Part shown: in pieces, positions 1-10,826 of the stretch
Position numbering within the stretch: position 1 is the stretch's first letter
How the letters are laid out: each line of letters starts with the position of its first letter
Source of the DNA: Flabesymbios commensalis
Lineage: Eukaryota; Annelida; Polychaeta; Terebellida; Flabelligeridae
Length of the DNA stretch: 64,000 nucleotides
Reading direction: 5' to 3'
Assembly: GCA_964017125.1 (NCBI GenBank)
Contig: OZ024914.1
Coordinates: 30,315,149-30,379,148, forward strand
The notes under the pieces: model-generated
Told to the model about the DNA's origin: nothing
The model's database searches: none
Seen by the model: only the letters and a program-made list of their open reading frames with translations
Translations under genes and position numbers: made by a program

Positions 1-71
1 TATTACCCTTCATCTGGTGAACAGCAACTTGAGCGACAATGGCACAGTAAATTTATTGTAAGTGCTACTAA

Positions 72-312
72 CCCTTGTAGCTCTAGGCCCGTATATAGAA
101 CTACGTTTTCAACCAATTTTCATACCCAATATAATGCCACTGAAATTGATAAAATATTTGGCGGTAGATGCTTATTTTAAATAATTAAATTTGGGAGTCT
201 ATTTTTTACAAATTTATAGAAATATTTTTCGTCATTTGGAGCTTAAAATTGCGTCAGCAATTCCAACTTCAAATGACGAAAAATGGAAACAAATAATTCA
301 ACAGCTAAAGGG
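72..312. mobile_element. TTAA-type MITE, family B (hairpin-bearing)
   Basis: A 241-bp element begins ACCCTTG-type after CTAA (a decayed TTAA) and ends AAAGGG followed by TTAA. The inner part holds a long hairpin at about 222-285: the stem reads CGTCATTTGGAGCTT against AACTTCAAATGACG and the apex is TTGC-GTCA-GCAA. The copy at 38475-38713 has the same ends, the same length (239 bp) and the same hairpin. TTAA duplication and a CCC start are known of the piggyBac superfamily; assignment to it is inference, and no transposase is present. Confidence 0.7.
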
Positions 313-479
313 TTAATCTTTAAAGGGTTGTTTGTGTCCACAGCAGATTTCAGCATAATTCAAATAGGTAAAAAATTCATTTCTATAATTTATCGCTGGG
401 TTGATAGTTCACCGTTCAGCAGCGGGATACTGTAAAAAATTAGCATATATTTTTCTCGAATTATGGAAGCCACGAGAGC

Positions 480-745
480 ACGACAGTTTTTTTTGCGACA
501 AAGGGATTACGGGTTCGTCCCCCGGTCTGTCATTCAGGTTTCCACTCGTAAAAATTTAGTATGGTCAGAAGCCTCCGTGACCTTAGGGTAGCGTGCTCGA
601 CCTCAGACAGCCAGGGCTTGAATTTGAAATTTGTGTGTGGATGGCAGTGTCATCTCATTCATCTCACCATCCTCAGGAGGATCACCAGGCTCAGTTTAGT
701 CAATAATATTATGGCAACAAAAGTCGCCTAAAGCATTCATTCATT
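480..745 (+). mobile_element. tRNA-derived two-module SINE, copy 1
   Basis: The segment from GCCTCCGTGACC (about 570) to a T-rich ATTCATTC tail (about 745) matches 13501-13683 along its length. Upstream, a tRNA-like box B (GGTTCGTCCCC, about 512) sits where copy 2 has its first tRNA-like module, so the unit seems to carry two tRNA-like heads in tandem. Box B of the second module is degenerate (GGGCTTGAATTT). Copy 1 is more decayed than copy 2. A tRNA-derived SINE is well supported; the dimeric structure is inference from two copies. Confidence 0.6.
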
Positions 746-944
746 TTTTTATTGGCGACAAAAAAATCGGCGAAATTTATCGACAAAACGTGAAAAGGTC
801 AGCTTCATCAATTGATTGCGTTTTAGTGGACAGGTTAAAGACATGCCCACTGCATTTTGTAGTAGAATTATGCCAATTGGCATGAATGCTACTTGGACCA
901 AGTGGAAAATATTAAGCAGCGGACGTTTTTGATTTCTGCTTTTA

Positions 945-1720
945 TTTCGCCCTAATTCAAGGTCAAAGTCAATTTTCAAGGTCAAATATATTTTTTTAAC
1001 AAATAAAGCTACGAACAAGTGTAGTACCTCTATTTTATGGGATTTTGACTGGAAAATTTATTTCTGGTATTATTTTAATGATTCAAGGTCATCTTCAAGG
1101 TCAAAAGGTCAATTTCAAGGTCAAATTTTTAAAAATCTCATTTTCAACAACACAATCAGGAACAAAATGTAATAACTCCTTTTGGTGTGATTTTGTCTAC
1201 AGAATCTATTTATGATATTATTATGGTGATTCAAGGTCATCTTCAAGGTCAAAAGGTCAATTCCAAGGTCAAAACTGCAAAAATATGTTTTTTAAAAAAT
1301 ACAAATAGCAGCAAGTGTAATACCTCTTTTTGATGTGTTTTTTGACTGAAGAATCAACTTCTGGCACTATTTTGATGATTAGACGACATTTCAAGGTCAA
1401 AACGTAAATTTGAAGGTCAAGTAAGCGAATATATGGTTTTCAAGGTCAAATATGGTTTTTGTAACTAATACAGCTAGGAAAAAGTGGTTTACCTCTTTTT
1501 CGTATATTTTTGACTGAGAAATCCATTTCTGATAATATTTTCATGATTCAAGGTCATCTTGAAGATCAAAACGTCAATTTCAAGGTCAAAATGCAAAAAT
1601 ATAATTTGAAAACAAACAGATAACAGCAGGAGCAATACCTCTTTTTCGTTTGATTTTCACTGTATAATCCATTCTGATATTATTTTTGTAATTTAAGGTC
1701 ATCCGTAATGTCAATTCCAA
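945..1720 (+). repeat. Tandem ~148-bp repeats rich in TCAAGGTCA
   Basis: Five or so diverged monomers start near 1081, 1229, 1378, 1545 and 1691 (steps 148, 149, 167, 146). Each has an ATTCAAGGTCATC start followed by more AAGGTCA copies, then an AT-rich part containing GTGTAATACCTC and GATTTTGACTG. About ten perfect TCAAGGTCA words occur. The same monomer appears inverted at 2670-2830 and 6760-7110, and forward at 7527-8400 and 47536-47715. Confidence 0.8.
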
Positions 1721-2669
1721 AAATACAAAAATAATAGTATGACTTTGACATCTACCATATGCCTACTACAAGAACGAAACATGTATGTATGCATGTCATG
1801 TTTATGCAGACTACTTTGTTATTGATCTGCTTCATATTTTACACCAACATGTAATAATGATTAATAATAATGGTGAGTTCTTATATAGCGCACATACAAT
1901 GCTCTGTGCGCTTCACACATATTACCCCTGGTCACTGGACCTGTTCATTTAAGTACCATTTCAACTCCCTTTTTGGAGCATACATCACTTGCAGCCATTT
2001 CGGCGCTAGGAACTATTCGCACACATTAATGTCATCTCTGTCCTACCAGGTACTCCTTTACACAACATCGATAATAATGTCCCAATCTTGAGAGGGGAGA
2101 CACATGATATTTCTCTGAAAATCCTGCACCAAGCGGTATTTGAAATTGCACGACAGGCAGTGACATTGACAAAGCTCCGCGCTCTAGCCATCGCGCCACG
2201 TAGGCCTTGGTCCAGTAGTCCACTCCAGTAGAATTATGATTTTTATCGGAAAATTGTGGGAGAGATGAAAATTGGAGATTGTATCTTGAACCCCACTTAA
2301 GCAACACACAGTTTCCTGAATTTATCCTTGTGCATTTGCCGCTAGAGGAAAAAATTCCAAAGTGGCCGCCACTGCAACGTAATGTGCTATAACTTTGCTA
2401 AATAACGTAGAAATGTGTTAGCATTCTGTTGACGCTTGTTAATTTTACCGTTTTTAGCTTTAAAATGACATTGTGCTTGAGCTCTGCCCTTTCAAGATAT
2501 AAGATCGATTTGGTTTGCGCCATTGTCGATGCGGTACATTCAGTAATGTGTTATGTCAAATAACATTTTCGTATCAAAATATAGCAATATATCACCAAGA
2601 AAAATAACATCGAAAAGGTATTAATTACGCGTGTCTTTTTATTTGTATTCACAATCATGTTGTTTGTCC
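1721..2669. other. Unassigned AT-rich sequence
   Basis: No gene or recognisable element end was found. Short reading frames on both strands around 1870-2307 have no family resemblance and overlap one another; they are treated as chance. Confidence 0.5.
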
Positions 2670-4122
2670 TAATTTGACCTTGGAATTGACTCTCTGGTGT
2701 TAAGATAACAAGAATCCAAAAATATACCACAAATGGTCAGTCAAATTACATCAACAAGATGCATTATTACACTTAATTCAATAAAAGTACGTTAATTTTG
2801 ATCTTATAACCACGAAGATGACATTGAACTATCAATCTACTCCTAAAAAATGCAGACAAAACCATATCCCTTTTATGTATGTTACAAGTGTTTCTATGTT
2901 CCTTTGTGGAATTTTTTTTCGGAAATGAGACATGGAATTTTACATTTATTTTTTAAAGATGTTAAAGAGGCCTTGAATGATGAAACTACCACTACCAGGA
3001 ATTTCTAGCCAAGAAAGATCATGAGCACTGCATTTTTTCAGGGAAGGCATGATCCATTAGAAAAGTTGTATTCAAAGAAACAAGTTCTATCTGTTTTTAA
3101 TTACCCCCCAAATGCGCCATTTTCTAAGATGGCGAAAGTCAAACATTACATTGATGTAATGTTCGACAAAATAGAAGCAGGTTCATGATGTTGGTGTCTA
3201 CAATTTGGATTTCAGATATGCCCGACATCGTAGTGCGGCAATAAAGTGCATTAGACATTGTTTTGTGGTTTTAAAGTCCCCCAGTGTGGGTAAAATCCAA
3301 GTAGGCATACCCAGTGTGGGTAAAATCCAAGATGGCCGCCAATTGTATAAGGTCAAACACAAAATACATATCACTTTCAACAGAATGAAAGCAGATTCGT
3401 GATTTTGGTATCTACCATAGTATTAAAAGTTGTGCAGTTGCATTATCAAAAAGCATTGTAGACACCGTCTACATGCCGAAAACCACGATGGTGGTCATTA
3501 AGCAAACAAAAAGGCCATGATAGAGCAAGATACCGTGTGGTTTTCAGGTACGCCAGACACGGTGGTATCACCAGAAATAATATTAGAGATGGTAGAAACC
3601 AAGAGGGTGACCAGAAGGCCAACATAATCGCCGTCACAGGGCCACAAACAAGCAATAAATATGTGAAATATTAACTGGAATCGAGTTAGATCTGTGATTT
3701 AGTATCTATATATTTTGTATTGGTATCTACCATAGCCACGGACGACATTATGGCATTTTCAGAAATCATTTTGGGTATTGTTTAGATAATGAAAACCAAA
3801 TTAGTGGCTGTTAGTCAAAGCCCGCAAATAGGCCATGACCAAACATTATTACCATTGTGGTGGACGAGTGATTTTGACAAATACAATCATTTAAATATAT
3901 GTTCATTTGGCGTATGCCCACGGTACCTGGGAAACACTATGGCAGGCTGGCGGGGGCATACCATACTATGCCATGTATTCAGTCTACTTGTAGGTCAAGT
4001 GCATAGGCTTGCAAAATAGGGTCTATAAATATAAAATGAATTCATAGTAAGGGGTTCCAGACCTTAAATTTAAAAATGAACTATGCCTTCAGCCAACATA
4101 TTTCTTATTGTTCAGATGGTAC
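2670..4122. repeat. Inner arm of the foldback: diverged ~210-300-bp repeats
   Basis: It starts with an inverted AAGGTCA monomer (2670-2830). Then come repeated segments containing AGATGGC(C)GC, 'AGCAG.TTC.TGAT.TTGGT.TCTAC' (3171, 3381, 3674) and 'TGCCC..CA' blocks. The phrase CCCAGTGTGGGTAAAATCCA is duplicated at 3281 and 3311. Related sequence runs in the opposite direction at 6280-6600. Monomers are too diverged to set exact borders by eye. Confidence 0.5.
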
Positions 4123-4126
4123 TTAA

Positions 4127-4364
4127 TTCTTTAACCGCCAAATTATTAAATCTGAATTTTCATTCACTTGAAGTTGTGTCTCGCTGACGCGATCCACAAC
4201 TTCTAGTGAGTGAACATTATTCAGATTTGACAAAATGGAGGTTAACTGTTTTCAAATCTTGCTGTTTGAAGTCACATTTTATCTTTAACATGTTTAAAAG
4301 GTGGTACTTAATGTGCTAATAAAAAATGAAAACCCAGATATATGCGGCACCAGTGGTTAAAGGG
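4127..4364. mobile_element. TTAA-type MITE, family A, full length
   Basis: TTAA occurs on both sides (4123-4126, 4365-4368). The ends are ..CTTTAACCGCC and GGTTAAAGGG. Near the left end is a hairpin (about 4160-4215): arms CACTTGAAGTTGTG and CACAACTTCTAGTG, apex CGC-TGAC-GCG. Other copies are 50788-50945 (hairpin missing), 56047-56252 (half hairpin), 57445-57665 and 63940 onward. Length is 238 bp with no coding potential. The piggyBac link is inferred from TTAA plus a CCC terminus. Confidence 0.75.
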
Positions 4365-4514
4365 TTAATAATTTTCTTGTTAATATTAATAGACTTTATT
4401 TTTCTATCAGGCTTTGTGGTTTTTCAGCGTCCCCTTGTAAGAATTGAAAGCGGCTTCTCGGCTTTTCCATGGAACTTTTTTTCACGGGTCTGGTCACAAA
4501 TGCTTTTTGTTATT

Positions 4515-4551
4515 AGCTCCCGCCGTCACCGTAGGTGAGACGGAGGGAGCT
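4515..4551. repeat. Short hairpin AGCTCCCGCCGTCACC...
   Basis: A 16-base arm AGCTCCCGCCGTCACC pairs with GGTGAGACGGAGGGAGCT across a TA-rich turn, with about two mismatches. It is followed by a GC-rich segment and a T run (4568-4577). It looks like the border of a repeat that continues into the 145-bp satellite at 5060; the family was not recognised. Confidence 0.5.
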
Positions 4552-5059
4552 ATGGATTCCGCCTCCGTTTTTTTTTTGCCTTTTCTTTTGCCTATAACTT
4601 TGTAAGAAAATAAGCTAGGATAACCATTTTTGGTATGTGGGTTACTTCCAGGTGGATAATGGACAGGTTAAAATATTTTTAATCTGAATTCAATACGCAA
4701 GGTCGCAGAGGAGAAAATGATGATGTTACAGCGTTGGGCCGTTGGGCCGTTGGGCCGTCCGTAAACAATTCGTTTCCGGAGCATATCTCTGAAAGTACTT
4801 GTCCGATTGTCTTCAAATTTTACACACAACACCCCTAGGGGGTCTAGTTGTGCCTTTTGGGGTATTTGTTCTTTGACCTACTTTTGGTTCAGAACTATGA
4901 CCTATTTAGACGTTTTGACGCGCACTTCGTTTCCGGAGCAGATCTCGGAAAGTACTGGGCCGATGACAGTCATATTGCACATACATGTTCTCTAAGGTCC
5001 CTAGTTGTGCCTTTTCAGGTTTTTGGACCTTGACCTTGAAGTTGACCCAGCACTTTGAC

Positions 5060-6020
5060 CTAATTTATAACATCGGTAAATTCGACTGAAAGATTTTGCG
5101 GAATATCATGAAAACCGCTTGAGATAGCTACACCATTACTATAAAACAAATTGTGAGGTTTCAGGAGAGGATACATCTTGAAAAATTTCAGGTTGATAAA
5201 ATTCAAAATGGCCTCCTATCGGCCATTATTCACCTCAACAGGCCTGATATTGTGGAATATCGTGAAAACAGCTTAAGATATCTACACCATTACTATAAAA
5301 CAAATTGTAAGGTTTCAGGAGAGGATGCATTTTGAAAAAAATCAACTCGTCCAAGTTCAAATAGGCCGCCAATCGGCCATTATTCTCTTTCACATGGCCG
5401 TCGTTTGGTAAACCGTGCTAGATGGCTAGACCATTACTATCAAACAAAATGTGTGATTTCAGGAGAGGATGCATCTTGAAAAAATTCGACTCGATAAAAT
5501 TCAAAATGGCCGCTTATCGGCCATTATTCACTTTCACATAGCCGATATTTGGTCAACCTTGCTAGATGGCTAGACCATTACTATAAAACAAACTGTGAGA
5601 TTTCAGATAAGGATGCATCTTGAAAAAAATTGACTTGATCAAATTCAAAATGGCCGCCTTTAGGCCATTATTCACTTTCACATGGCCGATATTTGGTAAA
5701 CCGTGCCAGATAGCTAGACGATTACTATAGAATGAAATGCGAGATTTCAGCTACGGATGCATCTTGAAAAATTCTGACTCGATAAAATTCAAAATGGCCC
5801 CCTATCGGCCATTATTTACTTTCACATGCCCAATATTTTGCAAACTGTGTTAGATGTTAGTCCTTTACTATAAAACAAAATGTGAGGTTTCGGAGGAGGA
5901 TGCACCCTAATTTTTTAACTAATTTATATCGAATTCAAAATGACCGTAGATCAGCTATTAGTTACCTCGATTGGCCTGATATCGCGTAAACCGTGCCAGA
6001 TAGATAGACCATTACTGGGA
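5060..6020 (+). repeat. ~145-bp satellite, 6-7 monomers
   Basis: The word ACCATTACTAT recurs at 5132, 5286, 5430, 5574, 5718 (ACGATTACT) and 5861, giving steps of 154, 144, 144, 144 and 143. Each monomer also has AAAATGTGAGGTTTCAGGAG, a TTCAAAATGGCC(G)CC segment and GGCCATTATTCAC. Inverted, more decayed monomers occur at 21420-21950, 22730-22790, 29850-30310 and 60955-61120, so the satellite is also dispersed. Confidence 0.85.
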
Positions 6021-6279
6021 TACTGATTGGAATCATTAATTTCAATGGAGGTTTGCAATCTCTGACAGACTGTCTAGTTCTTATCTTACTCTTAGACTGA
6101 GCTTCTTAGACCTAGTTGTCTTGCGTCTTGATTTTTAACCTAGCCTAGGACTACATTAATAACCCTACACAAAATTGCTTAAATCAAATTCTAATTCGGA
6201 GCGGAGCTCCTGGACTTATGTAGTCTTGTTATAGCCGAGTTTCATCACACATTTCGTGTTAGGTCAGTGCACTGAGGCT

Positions 6280-6600
6280 GCACTTTTGTTTGCCTTATAG
6301 CTGTCATCTGGACGATCTGTATCATCTCAAATGTTATTTTCTGGTGGCGTACCTGAAAGCCATATGATGGACACGAACATCATGGGTCTGCTTCAATTCT
6401 GTCACAAAATGATACCAATATATTGTTTTACCTTGCATAGCTGGCAGCCATCTTTAAGTTTACCGGCCGCCCAATAAATCGGGCATACCCGAAAACCCTA
6501 TTGTAGACACATGTTTCATTTCTGTTGAACAGTATCACAATTTATTGTTTGCCCTTGGCCAACCTAGAAACTGGCGGATTTTCGGGACTTTAGAAATAGA
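6280..6600 (-). repeat. Inverted inner-arm repeat of the foldback
   Basis: This carries, in reverse orientation, the phrases found at 3118-4020, such as a GATACCAA-type word, 'GGTCTGCTTCAATTCTGT' and 'TGTAGACAC'. The opposed placement supports the idea of a large symmetric element. Confidence 0.5.
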
Positions 6601-6759
6601 TATGAATTGTCTCTGTCGATAAAACTAATGGGTCTATGGAACATCCGTGCCAAGTGTCATGCGTGTCCTAAAAGTGCGGCAATTCTTGAGCTCTTGGCAT
6701 GCCTAGTTAAAATGACATTGGAAAATGGATTTATTTTATTTATTCGAATCATATTTTGC

Positions 6760-7110
6760 TCATTTCACCCTTAAATTGACGTTTTGACCTTGAAGATGAC
6801 ATAGAATCATGAAAATAATACCAGAAATGCATTTTCCAGCCAAAAGTACACGAAAATAGGTATTACACTTGTTCCTAGATCTATATATTAGTTAGAAACT
6901 TGAAAATCCTTTTTTTCACTTACTTGGCCTTGATATTTACGCTTTGACCTTAAAGATGACCTTTAATCATCAAAATAGTACCACAAATTGATTCTTCAGT
7001 CAAAAACACATCAAAAAGAGGTATTATACTTTGCTGCTATTTGTATTTGTTAAAAATTATATATTAGCAGTTTTGACCTTATATTTGACCCTTTGACCTT
7101 GAAGATGACC
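6760..7110 (-). repeat. Inverted ~148-bp AAGGTCA repeats
   Basis: Two to three monomers run on the minus strand: TGACCTTGAAGATGAC at 6788 and 7097, a variant at 6950, each followed by an ATCA(T/A)..AAAATA.TACCA phrase. They mirror 945-1720 and lie just inside the right terminal repeat (7190-7252). Confidence 0.75.
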
Positions 7111-7526
7111 TTGAATCAGCAAAACATTATTAGAAATAGATCCCGTAGTCAAAATCACACCAAAAAAAGTCCAAGTGTCATTCGTGCCAAGTGGCATAAT
7201 TCTACTACAAAATGCAGTGGGGGTCCATTTTGTGCAGTTAACCTGTCCACTATTTGGCGTGATCCTGCTTTATCTTGTTTAGGGAGCGTCGCAGAGTTTC
7301 TTAAATATCAGATAAACTTACATTTTTTTATATTATGTATTAGAGTGGGTTTTGAGTGGCATTTTAGGTAGATGCGTTTTATTTTGAAAGTAGTCCGCAC
7401 TGGGGCTTATATAAGAATGCCCTGACCTTGTTTTGTCACATATACGATGTTTTTTTATGTTACTTATAGATTTTTTCGTGCTGAAATCAAATCCGATGAG
7501 TGCCAGCTTGAAAAATTGAGGCATTT

Positions 7527-8400
7527 TTGAAAATTAAAGGTCAAAGGTCAATTTCAGGGTCCATTATAATTTATAAGCAAATGAAGCTAGGGACAGGTGT
7601 AATACTTCATTTTCATGTGATTTTGACTGGGAAATCTATTTCGGAAGTTATTATGAATTTATTTTTTAACGCTATTTTAAAACTGGTTTTGGTGCGGGAA
7701 ACAAAATGATAAACCTCTATGTTATCTTGTCAATGCCTTTTAATTTATTTTAAGTAGTAGTCATTTATATTATTGAAATACTCAGTTTTTATTTTGGCAA
7801 TGCCACTTAACATGATTTTAGTTGTGTATGTCATACCATGTATATTGTCATATGATTTTAACAAATTAACAATCTTGTATATACATGTACACATATCTCT
7901 TTCATTTCTATGACAAATAAATCTGTAATGACTTTTTTTCTGTCAATAAAATATCTGTCTGTCTGTCTGCTATGGGAACCTGTGTAATGCCCCTTTTTCA
8001 TGGCATTTTGACTGAAAAATCCATTAATGATATTATTTTGGGGATTGAAGGTCGAAAGTTCAATTCCAAGGTAAAAAGAATGATTTTATAGAAACACGAT
8101 TTTTAAGAAACATAAATAGGAAGAAGTGTTTTATATCTTTTTCATGTGATTTTGACCTCCTTTTCGTGTGATTTTGATTGAATAAACCATTTATGGTACT
8201 ATTTTGATGATTAAAGGTCATCAACAAGGTCGAAAGGTCAAGTGGAAAACTAATAAAGCTAGGATCACGTGTAATACATCTTCTTTGGGGATTTTGAATG
8301 GGAAATCCATTTATTTTATTATCTTGGTGATTTGAGGTCATCCTGAAGGTCAATTTCGAGGTAAAATGTGACTTTTCCATATATGCAATATATATTACCT
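7527..8400 (+). repeat. Further AAGGTCA repeat block, interrupted
   Basis: Forward monomers lie at 7540-7680 and 7975-8390, with GTGTAATAC, GATTTTGACTG and AAGGTCA words. They are more decayed than the block at 945. The block is split by an insertion at about 7690-7975. No terminal repeats were found for it. Confidence 0.6.
7690..7975 (+). mobile_element. Probable LINE 3' end with (TCTG)n tail
   Basis: The insertion ends in GACAAATAAATC, then CAATAAAATA, then TCTGTCTGTCTGTCTG. A polyadenylation-like signal followed by a short simple-repeat tail is typical of 3' ends of CR1/L2/RTE-like LINEs. There is no coding part, so it would be a 5'-truncated copy. Inference only. Confidence 0.45.
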
Positions 8401-8454
8401 AGTCTAATTAGATGCGATTTTGACTGGATAATCTAACTCTGTTGGTTTAATGAT

Positions 8455-9060
8455 TATTCATGCTCGACGTGAAAAGATCAGGCGACAAAGAGGCGTTAAA
8501 GGGCTAAGGAGAGGCGTTAAAGAGCGACGGAAAAGATTTAAATGTCGATGACCAGGCGTAAAAGGATAATGAGAAGTCGTTCAAGGACAACGAAAAGGCG
8601 TTGAAGGGCAATAAGAAGGCATATTAAAGGGCAATGTGGAGAAGGAGAGCGAGAGGCGTTAGCATGGTTAAGGTGTGACTTGGACTGGGTGTGTTATAAG
8701 GTTGAGGAGGGGCAATAATGGGCAATGGTGAGGCATAAAAGAGCTACGAGGAAACATTAAATGACGATGGGAATGCTTTAAAGGGCAGTACACCGAAGAG
8801 CGATGGAAAAACACTCCTGTCGCACTTTAACAATTTTTGGCGTCTTCGTAGCACTATTAGTTAAACATGTTTAAAGCCTCTTCGATTCAATTGAAGGCCT
8901 TTCGTCGCCCTTTAAAGCCTCTTCATCGCCCTGAACACGTTTTTAGTTTAACTCCTCTTTGTTGTAAGTAAAGGCCCATCTGTCGCCCTCAAACGACTAT
9001 TCTTCGCCCTGAACACATCTTCATCGCCCTTCAACGCCTTACCGTCGCCCTGTAAACTAT
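8455..9060. mobile_element. Foldback element with minisatellite arms
   Basis: The left arm (8468-8800) is a run of ~18-22-bp units like GAGGCGTTAAAGGGCGATGA. The right arm (8870-9050) is the same unit inverted (TTCATCGCCCTTCAACGCC). The spacer between is only about 70 bp. Long inverted repeats built of short tandem repeats are the hallmark of Foldback-type elements such as Drosophila FB. No target duplication could be placed, so the family is inference. Confidence 0.6.
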
Positions 9061-10826
9061 TGACTATCAGATTAAATTGCTGCTGCACTCTTGCTGAGAC
9101 CTGATTAATTGATTACGTCATAGTTATCTCATGTAATTAATCCCGAATATATCTGGACTGGTCCTGGGGGGAACAGTCGAAAATCCTGATAAAAAAATAT
9201 ATACGGGACAGTCTCCGTTAACACGGTCTTCTCTGTCAATCTTCAACGCCTGCCCAAATTTGAATTTGAAACTGACCTTTGACATTGAATCTACACTAAG
9301 TACACGTTTACTCTTGACCTACGTTTTTGGTAAAAAAAACCAGCCTGTCATTAGCGCTAAAGGTGACATGTGATCCAGTTACAGAAATGTATAAGTAGCT
9401 TAAATATGATTTTATTTGGTAAGATATTTAGTATACATTGTTTTTATAGCGGCCCTGAAAATCTATCTGTGATGGATCCAGAGGGAGGAGGCGGACAGGG
9501 GGTAATTGTCCCTTTTCACCTAAATACCCCTCTTGATAGCGTCCAGTGGGGGATACGGGCAGGGGGTACTGACCCCTTTCACTTGAAGATACCTCTAAAT
9601 TCATAGCATCAATATTTTTCCATCAAAACTACTCGGGTGGTGACTGAAGCCACTGCTTATTAGATGAGAAGACTATATAGAATATATTGTTTAACACCAA
9701 ATTTCTATTTTTTGGCGTGAAGCTAACCAATTTTTCAAAAATCTAGATCCGCCCATGTCTGTTTTCATCAATTGTTTTTTAAATAATTTATTTTGATGTT
9801 TGTAATATTTGTACACTTTTTTGCAAATTATTTGGTTCATTTGTATTGTAAATGAGTAGGTCCTATAGTATTTTCAGAATTTAAATGACATGGACCATTT
9901 CCCAATGATTTATTATATCGTTAATGATTGTGTGCTTTATGTTTTAGGTCTGATGTCAAATGAATAAGACGCTGAATTCCTGAAGCAAAATAATATACTA
10001 TTATCCACAGTTTCATAATTTATTTGCTTATTATAATCTATCATTTGCTGACAACATAACAAAATAATCAGCTCGAAAAATAAAATTACATTATTAACCA
10101 GTTTGTTTTTTGTCATTCTAACACATTTTGTTAATTGGCAGTATCCTATGTGATTAAATTATTTTATATGTTTATATATATATTTATTTTAATAGACCTG
10201 TATTGAGCATTACAATATGCTCATATTAATATGAGCATATTGCAACTACCTGTCAATATCACAATGTCGATTCTAATTAAACCTTCCGGCCGCAGAAGGG
10301 TTAATTTGACTCGATATTGTGATATCGACAAGTGATTGCAATAGAGATTTGATTAGCTTAATATATAATGCTACAGTTTAGAAATAATATAGCAATGCCT
10401 TACGGCAAGTGTTATTGGTTGTTTTCCTTGTCAAAAAACGTGTATCATTTCATTGTTTTTATCTAAAACATGTCGAGCAGCAAATAAAATATAGAACAAA
10501 CCCGCTATGATCATTGATTTAATGATTTTTTAAAATAAACAGAGCGTTGTCTGCCAATGTCTGGGATAAAATACATCATATAGCCACGTGGGACCCCTAA
10601 ATGTAAAAAACATTAAGCTAAATTGTAGAAAAAAACATTGGTTATTATGTAAAACAATGACGTTCCGCTAATACAAAAAAAATGTTGGTTCAATATGTAG
10701 GAAATAACGTTCCGCTCAATGCTAAGGCCTAGCAGAAATCAAACTTAAGAAATGTTTTATTAGCAGTGATCATTCAGTTTTTATAAACTTTGCGAGCACT
10801 GAATAATGTTTGAAAACGTACTATAA
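9061..10826. other. AT-rich intergenic sequence with small repeats
   Basis: No gene was seen. At 9468-9600 a G-rich phrase (GGATCCAGAGGGAGG, then GGGCAGGGGGTACTGACCCC) resembles the GGCGGATCCAGG end at 40772 and is a likely scrap of that family. At 10250-10335 TCAATATCACAATGTCGA is mirrored by TCGATATTGTGATATCGA. The rest shows nothing I can name. Confidence 0.5.
10213..10242. repeat. Perfect 30-bp palindrome
   Basis: Fifteen bases from CAATATGCTC are followed at once by their exact reverse complement, with no spacer. It lies just upstream of a second, imperfect inverted repeat (10250-10335). Function unknown. Confidence 0.8.

Larger units (their letters stand above)
824..7252. mobile_element. 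Large inverted-repeat (foldback) element, ~6.4 kb
   Basis: The left end (TAGTGGACAGGTTAA, 824) and the right end (TTAACCTGTCCACTA, to 7252) are inverted copies. Similarity runs inward for over 70 bp through a shared CCCACTGCATTTTGTAGTAG block, with one ~9-bp gap. TA lies at both ends, as expected if TA is the target duplication. Inside each end are tandem AAGGTCA repeats in opposite orientation (945-1720 and 6760-7110). Further in are a second pair of opposed repeats (3118-4020 and 6280-6600) and a nested 145-bp satellite. No transposase is seen. It could also be two separate copies facing each other; an AAGGTCA block already inverted at 2670-2830 allows that reading. A third right end lies at 47790-47915. 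Confidence 0.55.

Noticed and set aside
749-1018. Minus-strand 89-residue frame, with a near copy at 47724-47930
   Set aside because: Both are the terminal region of the AAGGTCA foldback; similarity is of the repeat, not of a protein.
5060-6020. CRISPR array
   Set aside because: Spaced repeats are a 145-bp satellite in an animal genome, with no short repeat-spacer pattern.
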